From positions 248,001 to 312,000 of the forward strand of contig CAWATZ010000004.1 in NCBI GenBank assembly GCA_963784995.1: a stretch of DNA of 64,000 nucleotides, given 5' to 3'. Position numbers and translations under genes: made by a program. The stretch comes from CAWATZ01 sp963784995. Its GTDB lineage: Bacteria > Planctomycetota > Planctomycetia > Gemmatales > Gemmataceae. A model generated the notes under the pieces. The model saw only the letters and a program-made list of their open reading frames with translations. It made no database searches and was not told the DNA's origin. Positions 9,454-18,900 of the stretch are shown here, piece after piece; the first letter of the stretch is position 1; the number at the start of each line of letters is the position of its first letter.

Positions 9454-9691
9454 CCTTATCAGGAATGAGGGCGGCCCCGTCCCCGCCAACCAAGCATGAC
9501 TGCTCCGTTCACTTATCCTGTGGCTCCTCACGTCCGGCAGCATGGTCTGCTCGGGCAAGACGGCCGGTTTCGTGATCGGTTCCTGGCGGCCGGCTGGAGG
9601 GGTTGGGTGAAGGACAAACCCCCCGAGGATGAATAGAAAGGAGCCAGGGAAAGGGTCGCCCCCAATACCAGAAGCCCCATGAGAACGGTTG

Positions 9692-10677
9692 ATGCCCGAC
9701 AAGCCCCGACCACCGGATGACGAGGGGCAACCGGCGTCCTCGGAAGCAGACGAGCGAACGGAGCAGCAACCGGCCGCCTCACCGGGGAAGATCCGGACGT
9801 GGTGGCATCCGTTGCTGGCCAACCTGCTGCGCTGGCAGCTGGGCAGCCATTACCACCTCGAAGAGGAAGTCCCCGTCGGGCAAAAGCCGCTGCAGATCGA
9901 CATCCTGCTCTTGCAGAAGGAGCAGGGCGAGCTGCCCGCCAGCGCCGGCAGATCCTGGCCGGGCTGGTGGAGTATCTGGGCGAGCTGACCTTGCTGGAGT
10001 TCAAGAGCCCCTCCGATACCCTGCGTGCCGGCGACTTCCAGACCTTCCTGGCCTACGCCTTGCTGTACCGAGCCCAGAATCAGCCGTTGCTGGACCCGAC
10101 CCAGCTGCATCTGCTGGTGCTGGCCCCCCGGCTGACAAGGCCGTATCGCGACGAGCTGCGCACGCTGGGCGTGACAGCGGCCCAGCAGGAGGCTGGCATC
10201 TGGCGTTTGCAGGGAGGCATGGTGGTCCATCCGACCTGGGTGCTGGAAACGGAGGCGCTGGCGGGCTTGAGCCATCCACTGCTGACGCTGGTCAGCCCGA
10301 CGTTCCTGGCCCATCCGGGGTCGGCCTACAAGCAACTGCGTCAGGGCGGCTATACTGAGTTGGTGGTCTATCTGGCCCAGCAGGTCCATCAATTTCGTTT
10401 ACGTGGAGAGGAGTTTGCCATGCAGCACCTGGGCACCGAAGACGAATTGAAGCATGTCTTGCGGGAGATCCTGGCCACCATGTCGCCGGAGGAACGCCTG
10501 GAAGGGCTGTCGCCGGAGGAACGCCTGAAAGGACTGCCCCCCAAGGAACGCCTGGAAGGGCTGTCGGAAGAAGAGTTTCTGCGCGGATTGACGCCTGAGC
10601 AACTGGAACGCTTCCGCCAACTCTTACAACAACCACGTCCAACGGAAGGCGACTCCTCGAAACCGAAACCGTCGTGA
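9692..10677 (+). pseudogene. Rpn/PD-(D/E)XK nuclease-like protein, copy 1, frameshifted
   Basis: It is nearly identical to the intact gene at 11249. Reading starts in frame 2 at ATG 9692 (PDKPRPPDDEGQPAS). Compared with copy 2, one base is missing at about 9943-9946, so the frame moves to frame 1 (QILAGLVEYLGEL) and runs to the stop at 10675. Substitutions against copy 2 are few and scattered. The C-terminus carries only three full 9-residue SPEERLEGL-type repeats (10483-10563) plus one degenerate unit, against five in copy 2. Either the gene is inactivated or the base was lost in sequencing. The break falls before the putative catalytic ExK, so any product would lack it. Confidence 0.78.
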
Positions 10678-10839
10678 GGAAATCGGCGGGACGTGCCGGA
10701 GGCGGCCAGAAAGCGACAGCGTGTGATGCTGGCATGGTGGCGGTGTCGGTTCTTTGACACCGACCAGGCAAACAGGGACACGCTGCGTCGCTTCCTGGCG
10801 ATACCGCCACGCAAAAGCGCCGTTGGCGGTGTGGCGGTC

Positions 10840-11069
10840 TCACGCCTGCGGTGCCGGCTCCGGATACTCGCCCGGAATCACCATGCGCTCCAGCCGTCGC
10901 CCGGCCCGCAGGATCGCGATGGTGGCCGGCACGCCCACCGGCAGTTGCGTCAGCAGCTTGTGCAGATCATCGACGCTCGTGGTCGGCTGCTCGCCCAGCG
11001 ACAGGATCACGTCCTCCTCCTGCAACTCCGCCTCGTCCGCCGGCCCACCCGATTGCACCGCCACCACCC
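10840..11069 (-). pseudogene. Duplicated C-terminal fragment of htrA (PDZ end)
   Basis: The minus strand encodes SGGPADEAELQEEDVILSLG and then VGVPATIAILRAG, ending PEPAPQA, almost identical to the last ~75 residues of the HtrA protein at 12466-13529. There is no protease domain upstream: similarity stops at about 11069. It is a by-product of the tandem duplication and is not expected to be expressed. Confidence 0.85.
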
Positions 11070-11248
11070 GGGACCCTGACAAGGCGCCCTGAACCAGCCT
11101 CTGCCGATCCGCACAGCAAGACGGCGGGGGCGGGTCGGTTTTTGGCGTTCTGCTGGGAGGTTGGGTGAAGGACAAAACCCCCGAGGCTGAATAGAAAGGA
11201 GCAAGGGAAAGGCTCGCCCCCAAACCAGAAGCCCCCTGAGAACGGTTG

Positions 11249-12292
11249 ATGCCCGACAAGCCCCGACCACCGGATGACGAGGGGCAACCGGCGTCCTCGG
11301 AAGCAGCCGAGCGAACGGAGCAGCAACCGGCCGCCTCACCGGGGAAGATCCGGACGTGGTGGCATCCGTTGCTGGCCAACCTGCTGCGCTGGCAGCTGGG
11401 CAGCCATTACCACCTCGAAGAGGAAGTCCCCGTCGGGCAAAAGCCGCTGCAGATCGACATCCTGCTCTTGCAGAAGGAACAGGGGGAACTGCCCGCCAGC
11501 GCACGGCAGGTCCTGGCCGGTCTGGTGGAGTATCTGGGCGAGCTGACCTTGCTGGAGTTCAAGAGTCCCTCCGATACCTTGCGTGCCGGCGACTTCCAGA
11601 CCTTCCTGGCCTACGCCTTGCTGTACCGAGCCCAGAATCAGCCGTTGCTGGACCCGACCCAGCTGCATCTGCTGGTGCTGGCCCCCCGGCTGACAAGGCC
11701 GTATCGCGACGAGCTGCGCACGCTGGGCGTGACAGCGGCCCAGCAGGAGGCTGGCATCTGGCGTTTGCAGGGAGGCATGGTGGTCCATCCGACCTGGGTG
11801 CTGGAAACGGAGGCGCTGGCGGGACTGAGCCATCCGCTGCTGACCCTGGTCAGCCCGACGTTCCTGGCCCATCCGGGGTCGGCCTACAACCAGCTGCGTC
11901 AGGGCGGCTATACTGAGTTGGTGGTCTACCTGGCCCAGCAGGTCCATCAATTTCGTTTACGTGGAGAGGAGTTTGCCATGCAGCACCTGGGCACCGAAGA
12001 CGAATTGAAGCAGGTCTTACGGGAGATCCTGGCCACTCTGTCCCCGGAGGAACGCCTGGAAGGGCTGTCGCCGGAGGAACGCCTGAAAGGACTGCCCCCC
12101 AAGGAACGCCTGGAAGGACTGTCCCCAGAGGAACGCTTGAAAGGACTGCCCCCGGAGGAACGCCTGGAAGGGCTTTCCGAAGAAGAGATTCTGCGCGGAT
12201 TGACTCCCGAACAACTGGAACGCTTACGCCAACTGTTACAACAACCCCGCCCACCGGCAGTCAATGACCCCGAGCAGGACAAGGAACCTTGA
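11249..12292 (+). CDS. Rpn/PD-(D/E)XK nuclease-like protein with C-terminal nonapeptide repeats, copy 2
   Basis: 347 residues from ATG 11249 (an in-frame TTG sits directly before it). The central region (about 45-230) resembles Rpn/DUF4351-type proteins with a PD-(D/E)XK fold: Asp70 in QIDILLL and Glu103-Phe-Lys105 in LLEFKSPSD give the D...ExK signature, followed by FLAYALLYRAQN. The C-terminal quarter is made of 9-residue units of the form [S/P]PEERL[E/K]GL (five full units, 12041-12175) and a degenerate unit SEEEILRGL, predicted as amphipathic helix. Rpn proteins are recombination-promoting nucleases; such proteins form large paralogous families in planctomycetes and cyanobacteria. Here no transposon is attached. 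Nuclease activity is an inference from the motif only. Confidence 0.72.
   Translation: MPDKPRPPDDEGQPASSEAAERTEQQPAASPGKIRTWWHPLLANLLRWQLGSHYHLEEEVPVGQKPLQIDILLLQKEQGELPASARQVLAGLVEYLGELTLLEFKSPSDTLRAGDFQTFLAYALLYRAQNQPLLDPTQLHLLVLAPRLTRPYRDELRTLGVTAAQQEAGIWRLQGGMVVHPTWVLETEALAGLSHPLLTLVSPTFLAHPGSAYNQLRQGGYTELVVYLAQQVHQFRLRGEEFAMQHLGTEDELKQVLREILATLSPEERLEGLSPEERLKGLPPKERLEGLSPEERLKGLPPEERLEGLSEEEILRGLTPEQLERLRQLLQQPRPPAVNDPEQDKEP
12041..12202 (+). repeat. 27-base tandem coding repeat (five full units plus one degenerate)
   Basis: Units start at 12041, 12068, 12095, 12122 and 12149; a diverged sixth is 12176-12202. Each encodes SPEERLEGL or a close variant, with E/K alternating at position 7. 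The corresponding array in copy 1 (10483-10590) has three full units plus the degenerate one. Confidence 0.9.
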
Positions 12293-12465
12293 ACAATCGC
12301 CGTGGCTCCTCACTGGCCGGCTCGGAGGTGGCCAGAAAGCGACAGCGTGTGATGCTGGCATGGTGGCAATGTCGGTTTTTTGACACTCACCGGGCAAACA
12401 GGGACACGCTGCGTCGCTTCCTGGCGACACCGCCAGCCAAATGCGCCGCTGGCGGTGTGGCGGTC

Positions 12466-13529
12466 TCACGCCTGCGGCGCCGGCTCCGGATACTCACCCG
12501 GAATCACCATGCGCTCCAGCCGTCGCCCGGCCCGCAGGATGGCGATGGTCGCCGGCACGCCCACCGGCAGTTGCGTCAGCAGCTTGTGCAGATCATCGAC
12601 GCTGGTGGTCGGCTGCTCGCCCAGCGACAGGATCACGTCCTCCTCCTGCAAGCCCGCCTCGTCCGCCGGCCCACCTGATTGCACGACCACCACCTCGACG
12701 CCGCGCGGCGTCTTCAGCCCGAAGCGCTCGGCGACCGCCTGGGGCACCGGCACCGTCCGCACGTTCAGGCCGAGGAAACCGCGAATCACCCGGCCATGCT
12801 TGAGCAACTGCGGCAGGACGTGCTTGGCCATGTTGATCGGGATGGCAAAGCAGATGCCCTGGGCCGGGCGGATCACGGCCGTGTTGATGCCGATCACCTG
12901 GCCTCTGCTATCGACCAGCGGGCCGCCGCTGTTGCCGGGGTTCAGGGCGGCGTCGGTCTGGATCACGTCATCGACCAGGGCCCCCGTGATGCTCCGGAGT
13001 GATCGCCCCAGGGCGCTGATGACCCCGGCCGTCACCGTGGACTCGAAACCCAGCGGGCTGCCGATGGCCATGACCAGCTGGCCGACGCGCAGCCGGGCGG
13101 AATCGCCCAGTGCCGCGTAGGGCAGGCCCGAGGCGTCGGCCTGGACGATGGCCAGGTCGGTGTAGGGGTCGGCGCCGATCACCCGGCCGGTCAGCTCGGA
13201 GCCGTCGTTCAGCCGGACGCGAACCTGCCGGCTGGCCTGGATGACGTGGTTGTTGGTCAGCAGCAGACCGTCGGGCGTGAACAGGACGCCGGAGCCGGAA
13301 CCTTCGGCGCGACCCCGGCCGGAGCGCAGGTTGACCACGGCGGGACGAATCATCTCGGCCACCTGCACCACCACACGCGAGAAAGCGTCCAGCGCTTCCC
13401 CTTCGCTGGGAAGAGGCGAAGAGGCGGCGGCGGCGGCGGTTCGGGGACCTCGCTGAAGCCGTTGCTGATAAAGTGTCGCCAGAATCGGGACATGGCTGAT
13501 TCCTCTTGGAGTTGGTCGAGCTGATCCAT
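12466..13529 (-). CDS. HtrA/DegP-like serine protease with C-terminal PDZ domain (possible frame break near N-terminus)
   Basis: The trypsin-like domain has the catalytic triad: His in LLLTNNHVIQ, Asp in YTDLAIVQAD and Ser in NPGNSGGPLVD. A single PDZ domain follows (GPADEAGLQEEDVILSLG). The frame that carries the protease has no good start. In the next frame there are two ATGs (13529, and 13493 with AAGAGGA seven bases before it) leading into MSRFWRHFISNG and a poly-Pro stretch. The two frames meet in the CCG-rich run at about 13415-13441, so one base is probably missing there; the repaired product from 13493 is ~342 residues. No signal peptide or membrane helix is obvious in either frame. 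HtrA proteases degrade or refold damaged envelope proteins. The gene is divergent from two foldase genes, a plausible envelope quality-control group. Confidence 0.85.
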
Positions 13530-13724
13530 TGTAGTTCTCCAGGTCAAGAGAGCGGCGGCAGTCTGGAGAAACGGCGGCAACTGATCGGCCTGTTCCGCGC
13601 CGGCAAATGCGGCAAGATCGGCACAGACGGATGGGGCTCGACTCGTCTGGTTCTGTTGCGATCGGGTCGCTACAGTCCGCCGCGGAGGGTTCGGCGAACT
13701 TGAAGGGTACAAGGAGAGAAACCG

Positions 13725-14723
13725 ATGCGATCGCAGCGTCTCCTGCTGGCGGCAGTCGTGGCCGCGTGGGCCGGGCCGGCGTGGGCCCAGGCCCCACCCG
13801 CGCCCCAGCCGGACGTGGCGGCCTGGGTCAACGGCCAGACCATTCCCGAAAGTCACGTGACTCGCCTTGTCGGGTCCGCGGACGAACACGCACAGGGCAC
13901 GAGGGACAAGGTCCGCTCGGAGGCACTCAAGAGCCTGATCGATCAGCTGCTGCTGGACCAGTATCTGAAGCAGCAGCAGATCACGATCGACAAGGCCGAA
14001 CTCGACAGGCAGCTGGCCGACATCCGCAAGCGCGTCGAGAGCAACGGCAAGAACTTCGCCGAGTTCCTCCGGGAGGGCAACCTGACCGAGGCCGAGCTGT
14101 GCGAACAGCTCACGACCGAACTGCGCTGGGAGAAGTACGTCCAGGTCCACGTGACCGAGAAGACCCTGCGCGAGATGTTCGAGGCCAACAAGGAGGCGTT
14201 CGACGGCACCATGGTCCGCGTTCGCCACGTGATGCTGACGCCGGCCTCGGAAAGTCTCCGAGACCAGGAGAAGGTGGAGGCTCAGCTGCTGGCCCTGAAG
14301 AAGCAGGTCGAGGAGCAGGTCGCGGCCGGGCTAGCCCGGCTGCCGGCCTCCGTGGACGCGGCCACGCGCCAGAAGGTGCGCGGCCAGCTGATGGAGGAAG
14401 CCTTTGCCGCCGTGGCCCGCGAGAAGTCGGTCTGTCCGTCCCGGGTCGAGGGAGGCAACATCCACTGGATGCACCGCACCGGCGATCAGTCCGAGCCCTT
14501 CGCCGCCATGGCCTTCCGCCTGGAGCCGTTCCAGATCAGCCCCGTGGTCAAGACGCCGTTCGGCCTGCACCTGATCCTGGTGACCGACCGCAAAGCGGGA
14601 CGCGAGATCAAGTTCGACGACATCAAGGATGACGTCCGGGACAACTACTGCGATCGGCTGCGGGCGAAACTGATCGCCGAGGCCCGGAGCAAGGGGCGGA
14701 TCGTCATTTACCCGGGCAAGTAG
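13725..14723 (+). CDS. Secreted parvulin-type peptidyl-prolyl cis-trans isomerase (SurA/PpiC-like), copy A
   Basis: 332 residues from ATG 13725, preceded by AAGGAGAGAAACCG. A signal peptide covers about residues 1-22 (hydrophobic LLLAAVVAAWAGPAWAQA). A SurA-N-like helical chaperone region follows (VAAWVNGQTIPES, then LIDQLLLDQYLKQQQI), then a parvulin domain from ~165 (VRVRHVMLTPA ... EGGNIHW ... FQISPVVKTPFGLHLILV). It would fold exported proteins in the periplasm-like space. A paralogue follows after 100 bases with an almost identical leader, so the pair arose by tandem duplication. Confidence 0.87.
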   Translation: MRSQRLLLAAVVAAWAGPAWAQAPPAPQPDVAAWVNGQTIPESHVTRLVGSADEHAQGTRDKVRSEALKSLIDQLLLDQYLKQQQITIDKAELDRQLADIRKRVESNGKNFAEFLREGNLTEAELCEQLTTELRWEKYVQVHVTEKTLREMFEANKEAFDGTMVRVRHVMLTPASESLRDQEKVEAQLLALKKQVEEQVAAGLARLPASVDAATRQKVRGQLMEEAFAAVAREKSVCPSRVEGGNIHWMHRTGDQSEPFAAMAFRLEPFQISPVVKTPFGLHLILVTDRKAGREIKFDDIKDDVRDNYCDRLRAKLIAEARSKGRIVIYPGK

Positions 14724-14843
14724 ATTCGTCTGTTCCAATCCCAGGCGGGTCGCTACAATCCGCCCGCGACAGGTCCGCTCCGAGCCGGCAGGGCGCCGGA
14801 CCGGGAGAGGAGCCCATTCTGAATGGAGCAAGGAGAGAAACAG

Positions 14844-15881
14844 ATGCGATTGCAGCGTCTCATGCTGGCGGCGGCCGTCCTGGCGGCGTGCGGAGGACCG
14901 ATTCGGGCCCAGAATCCGACCGGCTCCACTCCCGCCCCCTTGCCCAGCCCTGCCCAGCCGCCCAGCAATGCCGTGGCTGCCACCGTCAACGGCCAGCCCA
15001 TCCCCGAAAGCATGGTGCGGCGCGGTCTGGAGCGCGTCATGCCCGACAAGTGGAAGGAGGCCCGGCCCGAACTGCTCAATTTCCTGATCGACAACATGCT
15101 GGTCGAGCAGCACTTGCAGCAGCAGCGGATCACGGTGGACAAGAGCGAGATCGACAAGCGCATCAAGGAAATGCGTGACGATGCGGCCAAGCAGAAGAAG
15201 GACTTCGACAAGATCCTGCAGGAGCTGAAGCTGACCGAGGCCGAGCTGCGTGAGCACATCACGGCCGACCTCCGCTGGGACAAGTATGCCACGTCGCAGG
15301 TGAACGACAAGGCCCTGCGCGACTACTTCGCCGCCAACAAGGAGACGTTCGACGGCACCATGGTCAAGGCCCGGCACGTACTGCTGACACCGGCGCCCGG
15401 CGACGCCAGGAGCGCCGAGCAGGCCCAGGCGCAGCTGCTGGCCTGCAAGGCGGAGATCGAGGCCCAGGTTGCCGCCGGCCTGGCCAAGCTGCCGGCCACC
15501 GCGGACGCTCTGGAGCGGGAGAAGACACGCACCAAGTTGCTGGACGAGGCCTTTGCCGCCAAGGCCAAGGAGAAGTCGGCCTGCCCCTCCAAGACCCAGG
15601 GCGGCGACGTCGGCCTGTTCCAGCGAGCCGGCTTCATGGTCGAGCCCTTTGCCAAGGTGGCCTTCGCTCTCAAGCCGTACCAGATGAGCGACGTCGTCAA
15701 GACGCAGTTCGGCTACCACCTGATCCTGGTCACGGAGCGCAAGCCGGGACGCGACGTCAAGTTCGAGGACGGCAACATCAAGGACGACGTCAAGGAAGTC
15801 TTTTGCGAGAAGCTGCGCGAGAGCGTGGCCGCCCAGGTCCGGGCCCGCTCCACCATCGTCATCACTCCTGTCAAGCCGTGA
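14844..15881 (+). CDS. Secreted parvulin-type peptidyl-prolyl cis-trans isomerase, copy B
   Basis: 345 residues from ATG 14844. An ATG seven codons upstream (14823) is possible, but the AAGGAGAGAAACAG before 14844 matches the ribosome binding site of copy A, and the signal peptide starts there (LQRLMLAAAVLAAC). A Cys at the signal end could be a lipobox (AACGG), absent in copy A. The chaperone region (VNGQPIPES, IDNMLVEQHLQQQRI) and the parvulin domain (VKARHVLLTPA, GGDVGLFQRAG, YQMSDVVKTQFGYHLILV) align with copy A throughout. It may be a lipoprotein version of the same foldase; that is inference. Confidence 0.86.
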   Translation: MRLQRLMLAAAVLAACGGPIRAQNPTGSTPAPLPSPAQPPSNAVAATVNGQPIPESMVRRGLERVMPDKWKEARPELLNFLIDNMLVEQHLQQQRITVDKSEIDKRIKEMRDDAAKQKKDFDKILQELKLTEAELREHITADLRWDKYATSQVNDKALRDYFAANKETFDGTMVKARHVLLTPAPGDARSAEQAQAQLLACKAEIEAQVAAGLAKLPATADALEREKTRTKLLDEAFAAKAKEKSACPSKTQGGDVGLFQRAGFMVEPFAKVAFALKPYQMSDVVKTQFGYHLILVTERKPGRDVKFEDGNIKDDVKEVFCEKLRESVAAQVRARSTIVITPVKP

Positions 15882-15892
15882 CGCCTTATCCC

Positions 15893-15962
15893 GGCGAGCG
15901 GCGCGGCGTAAGCCCGCCGGTGAGAGCGTTCTCACCGGCGGGCTGACGCCGCGCCGCTCGCC
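15893..15962. repeat. Palindromic repeat, 32-bp arms (also possible bidirectional terminator)
   Basis: Arms 15893-15924 and 15931-15962 pair with a single mismatch around a 6-base loop. It begins 12 bases after the isomerase stop and ends 14 bases before the helicase start. The GCGGCGTAAGCCCGCCGG core is of the type dispersed in planctomycete genomes. Confidence 0.85.
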
Positions 15963-15976
15963 ATGAGGATTCCGCC

Positions 15977-18900
15977 GTGGCCGAACCTCAACGCCCCCCC
16001 TCCAGCGACGGCGGCCTGACCGATTCCCTGACCGAACAGCAGCGCCTGGCAGTCGCCACGCGCGACGTATCCGTGGTGCTGGCCTCCGGCGCCGGCTGCG
16101 GCAAAACGCACGTCCTGACGGCCCGCTACCTGTCGCACCTGCTCGACGATGGCGCCGAGGTCGATGAGATCGTCGCCATCACCTTCACCGACCGTGCCGC
16201 ACGGCAGATGCGTGGCCGGATTCGCGAAGTGCTGACCAGGCGTCTCAAAGCGGCCAGCACACAGGAGGAAGGCGAAACCTGGCGGCGGCATCTGCGCGGC
16301 CTGGAGTCGGCGCCGATCAGCACCATTCACTCCTTTTGCGGCGCGCTGCTGCGCCAGCACGCCATCGAGGCCGGGCTCGACAGTCGCTTCGAGGTGCTTG
16401 AGGAAGTCCTGGCCGTCAACCTGGAAACGGAGTCGCTGCAAACCTGCTTGCAGCAGCTGCTCACGTCGCAGTCCGAGGCCGGCGACGACCTGCGGCAGCT
16501 GGTGCTGCTCTACGGCTGGCGTCCCGTCGTCGAGGGGGTGCAGGCCCTGCGGCGGCAGTGGGATGCGCCCCGCTGGCTGCACTGGCTGCATCTGCCCGAC
16601 GCCGAGGTCGTGGCCGAGTGGCACGACCAGGCGCGACGGCTGCTGCCTGAGTACGTCGAATCGCTGCTGGCTCGCCGGCCGGCCATCGCCCGCTGTCTGG
16701 CGCTGCTGCGCCGGCATCCGCCTCTGCCTGGCCCAATGGCGGACAGCGTCCGGCTGATCCTGGAACAGTTGCCGCGTCTAGCACAGGCGGCCTCTCCGGG
16801 TACGGTCGTGGAGCAACTCCACGAAGCGGCCAAGGTCGGCCGGGCCGGCAGCAAGGCCTGGCCCGACCCCGACGTTTACGAGCAGATCAAGAAGGCGTTC
16901 GAGGACTTTCGCAAGGAGCTGAAGGACCTCGATCTGCAACGCTTCACCAATCCCCCCGATGGGCTCGAAGAAACGATAGGGGTTGGCCGGCGTCTGGTCA
17001 GCGTGGTGGCTGCGGTGCAGCAAAGCTACGCCCAGAGCAAACGCACGCATGGGGTGGTCGATTTCCAGGACCTGCTGACGCTGGCCCGCGACCTGCTCCG
17101 CCGGCACGGCGACGTTCGCGCCCGCTTGCAGCAGCGCTATCGCTTTATCCTGCTGGACGAGGCCCAGGACACTGACACCGTGCAGATGGAGCTGATCCAA
17201 CTGCTCTGCGGCGCTCGCCGGACTGAGGGCAAGCTGTTTGCCGTGGGCGACGTCAACCAGTCGATTTACCGCTTCCGCGGCGCTAACATACAGCTGTTCC
17301 AGCAGTTGCGTCAGGACACAGCTCACGCCGGCCGGCTGGGGCTGACGGTGAACTTCCGCAGTCAACCGGCCATCCTCGACTTTGCCAACGCCCTGCTTGG
17401 CCATCGCCTGGCCGACTTCGAGCCGCTGCAGGCCTTCCATCCCCAGGTCAATCCGGGCCCGTGCGTCGAGTTCCTCTGGGCAGTGCGGGCCGAGAAAAGC
17501 ACCGTGACGGAGGCTCGCCTGAGCGAGGCCGAGTGGCTCGCCCGCCGGCTGGCGGCGATGATCGGCCGGGAAACGCTGGTGGTGGACCGAACTCAGAATC
17601 CGGGGGCTAACGCCCCCGGCTCGCCAGAGCTGCGTCCGGTCCGTGCCGCCGACGTCGTGCTGCTGTTCCGATCGATGAGCAATGTGCCGCTCTACGAGGA
17701 TGCCCTGCGGCGCTGGGGCCTCGACTATTACCTGGTCGGCGGCCGGACGTTCTTTGCCCAGCAGGAAGTGTACGACCTGCTGAATCTGCTCCGTGCCCTG
17801 GAGAACCCGCAGGACGGCGTCAGCCTGGCGGGCGTCTTGCGCTCGCCGTTCTGCTGCCTGAGCGACGAGTCCCTGTACGTGCTGGGCCGGCATCGCGAGG
17901 GCCTGTGGGCGGGGCTGAACGATCCAGACCTGGAGCCCCGCCTGACGGCCGACCAGAGGCCGGCGGTCCAGCGAGCCCGGGAACACTTACGGCGCTGGCG
18001 GGAACAGAAGGACCGCTTGCCGATTGCCCGACTTCTGGGAGCGGTTTTCGCCGATTCCGGCTTCGACGCGGCGACCCAGCTGGAGTATCTGCCCGACCGC
18101 AAGCTGGCCAACCTGTGGAAGCTGCTCGACCTGGCCCGGACCTTCGACCGGTCCGGACTGTTCGGCCTGGCCGAGTTCATCGGCCGATTGAGCGACCTGG
18201 TCAAGAACCAGTCGCACGAGGAGCAGGCGGCGACGCAGCCGGAGAACGCCGACGTGATCCGGTTGATGAGCATCCACCAGGCCAAGGGTCTGGAGTTCCC
18301 GGTGGTGATCATCCCCGACCTGGCCGCGACCGGCGGCGGCAGTGCCCGGCCCATCGCCGAGTGGGACGACCAGCTCGGCTGCGTGGCCCGGCCGCCGCGC
18401 GACGAGGACGAGCCGCCGTTCGCCGATTTCGGCTGGGAGTTGTTGCAAGCCCGCAACGACGTGGAGGATTGGCGAGAGAACCTGCGAATCCTCTACGTGG
18501 CCAGCACCCGGGCGCGCGATTACCTGATCCTGTCGGCCGCCGTACCCGAGCCGATTGTCCCGAACAGTCCGTGGCTGCTGACCCTCGCAGAACGCTTCGA
18601 TCTGACCACGGGCGAGTGCCTGGTTCCCGACGTTCCCCCGGAACGCCGGCCTCGGGTCATTGTGTACGACCGACTGCGACCGCCGGAGCCGTTTTCTCCC
18701 CTCTCCCCGCTGGGGAGAGAGGTTGGGGGTGAGGGGCCAACGCCCTTGCCCGATCCGGGGCCGGCGTTGCGAGTCTTCGCTCCGCCGCCGTTTTCCTCCG
18801 ACCTTGTTCCCGTGGAGATGCTGTGCGACTGGCTCCAGCGCCGCGGCACCCTGCACGCCGATTTGCCGTTGCAGACCGATCCCTGGCTGGAGCCGGAGGA

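Larger units (their letters stand above)
9550..11069. repeat. Tandem duplication, copy 1
   Basis: This segment matches 11100-12692 closely. It contains the leader, an Rpn-like gene, a shared 160-base spacer and the 3' end of htrA on the minus strand. Similarity is patchy at the left edge (~9550-9600) and stops abruptly near 11069, where copy 2 continues into the rest of htrA. The arrangement implies that copy 2 is the original locus and copy 1 was duplicated together with the last ~230 bases of htrA. Confidence 0.85.
11100..12692. repeat. Tandem duplication, copy 2 (probable original)
   Basis: Matches 9550-11069. It is longer by the two extra 27-base units in the Rpn-like gene (12041-12175). 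The right end runs into the intact part of htrA. Confidence 0.85.

Noticed and set aside
10840..11379. 180-codon minus-strand frame as a separate gene with a PDZ domain
   Set aside because: Only its last ~75 codons match HtrA; the rest is antisense to the duplicated Rpn-like gene and its leader. It is a truncated duplicate.
9692..12292. Active transposase of an Rpn-carrying mobile element
   Set aside because: No terminal inverted repeats or target duplications flank the genes, and the duplicated unit includes part of htrA, which points to ordinary tandem duplication.
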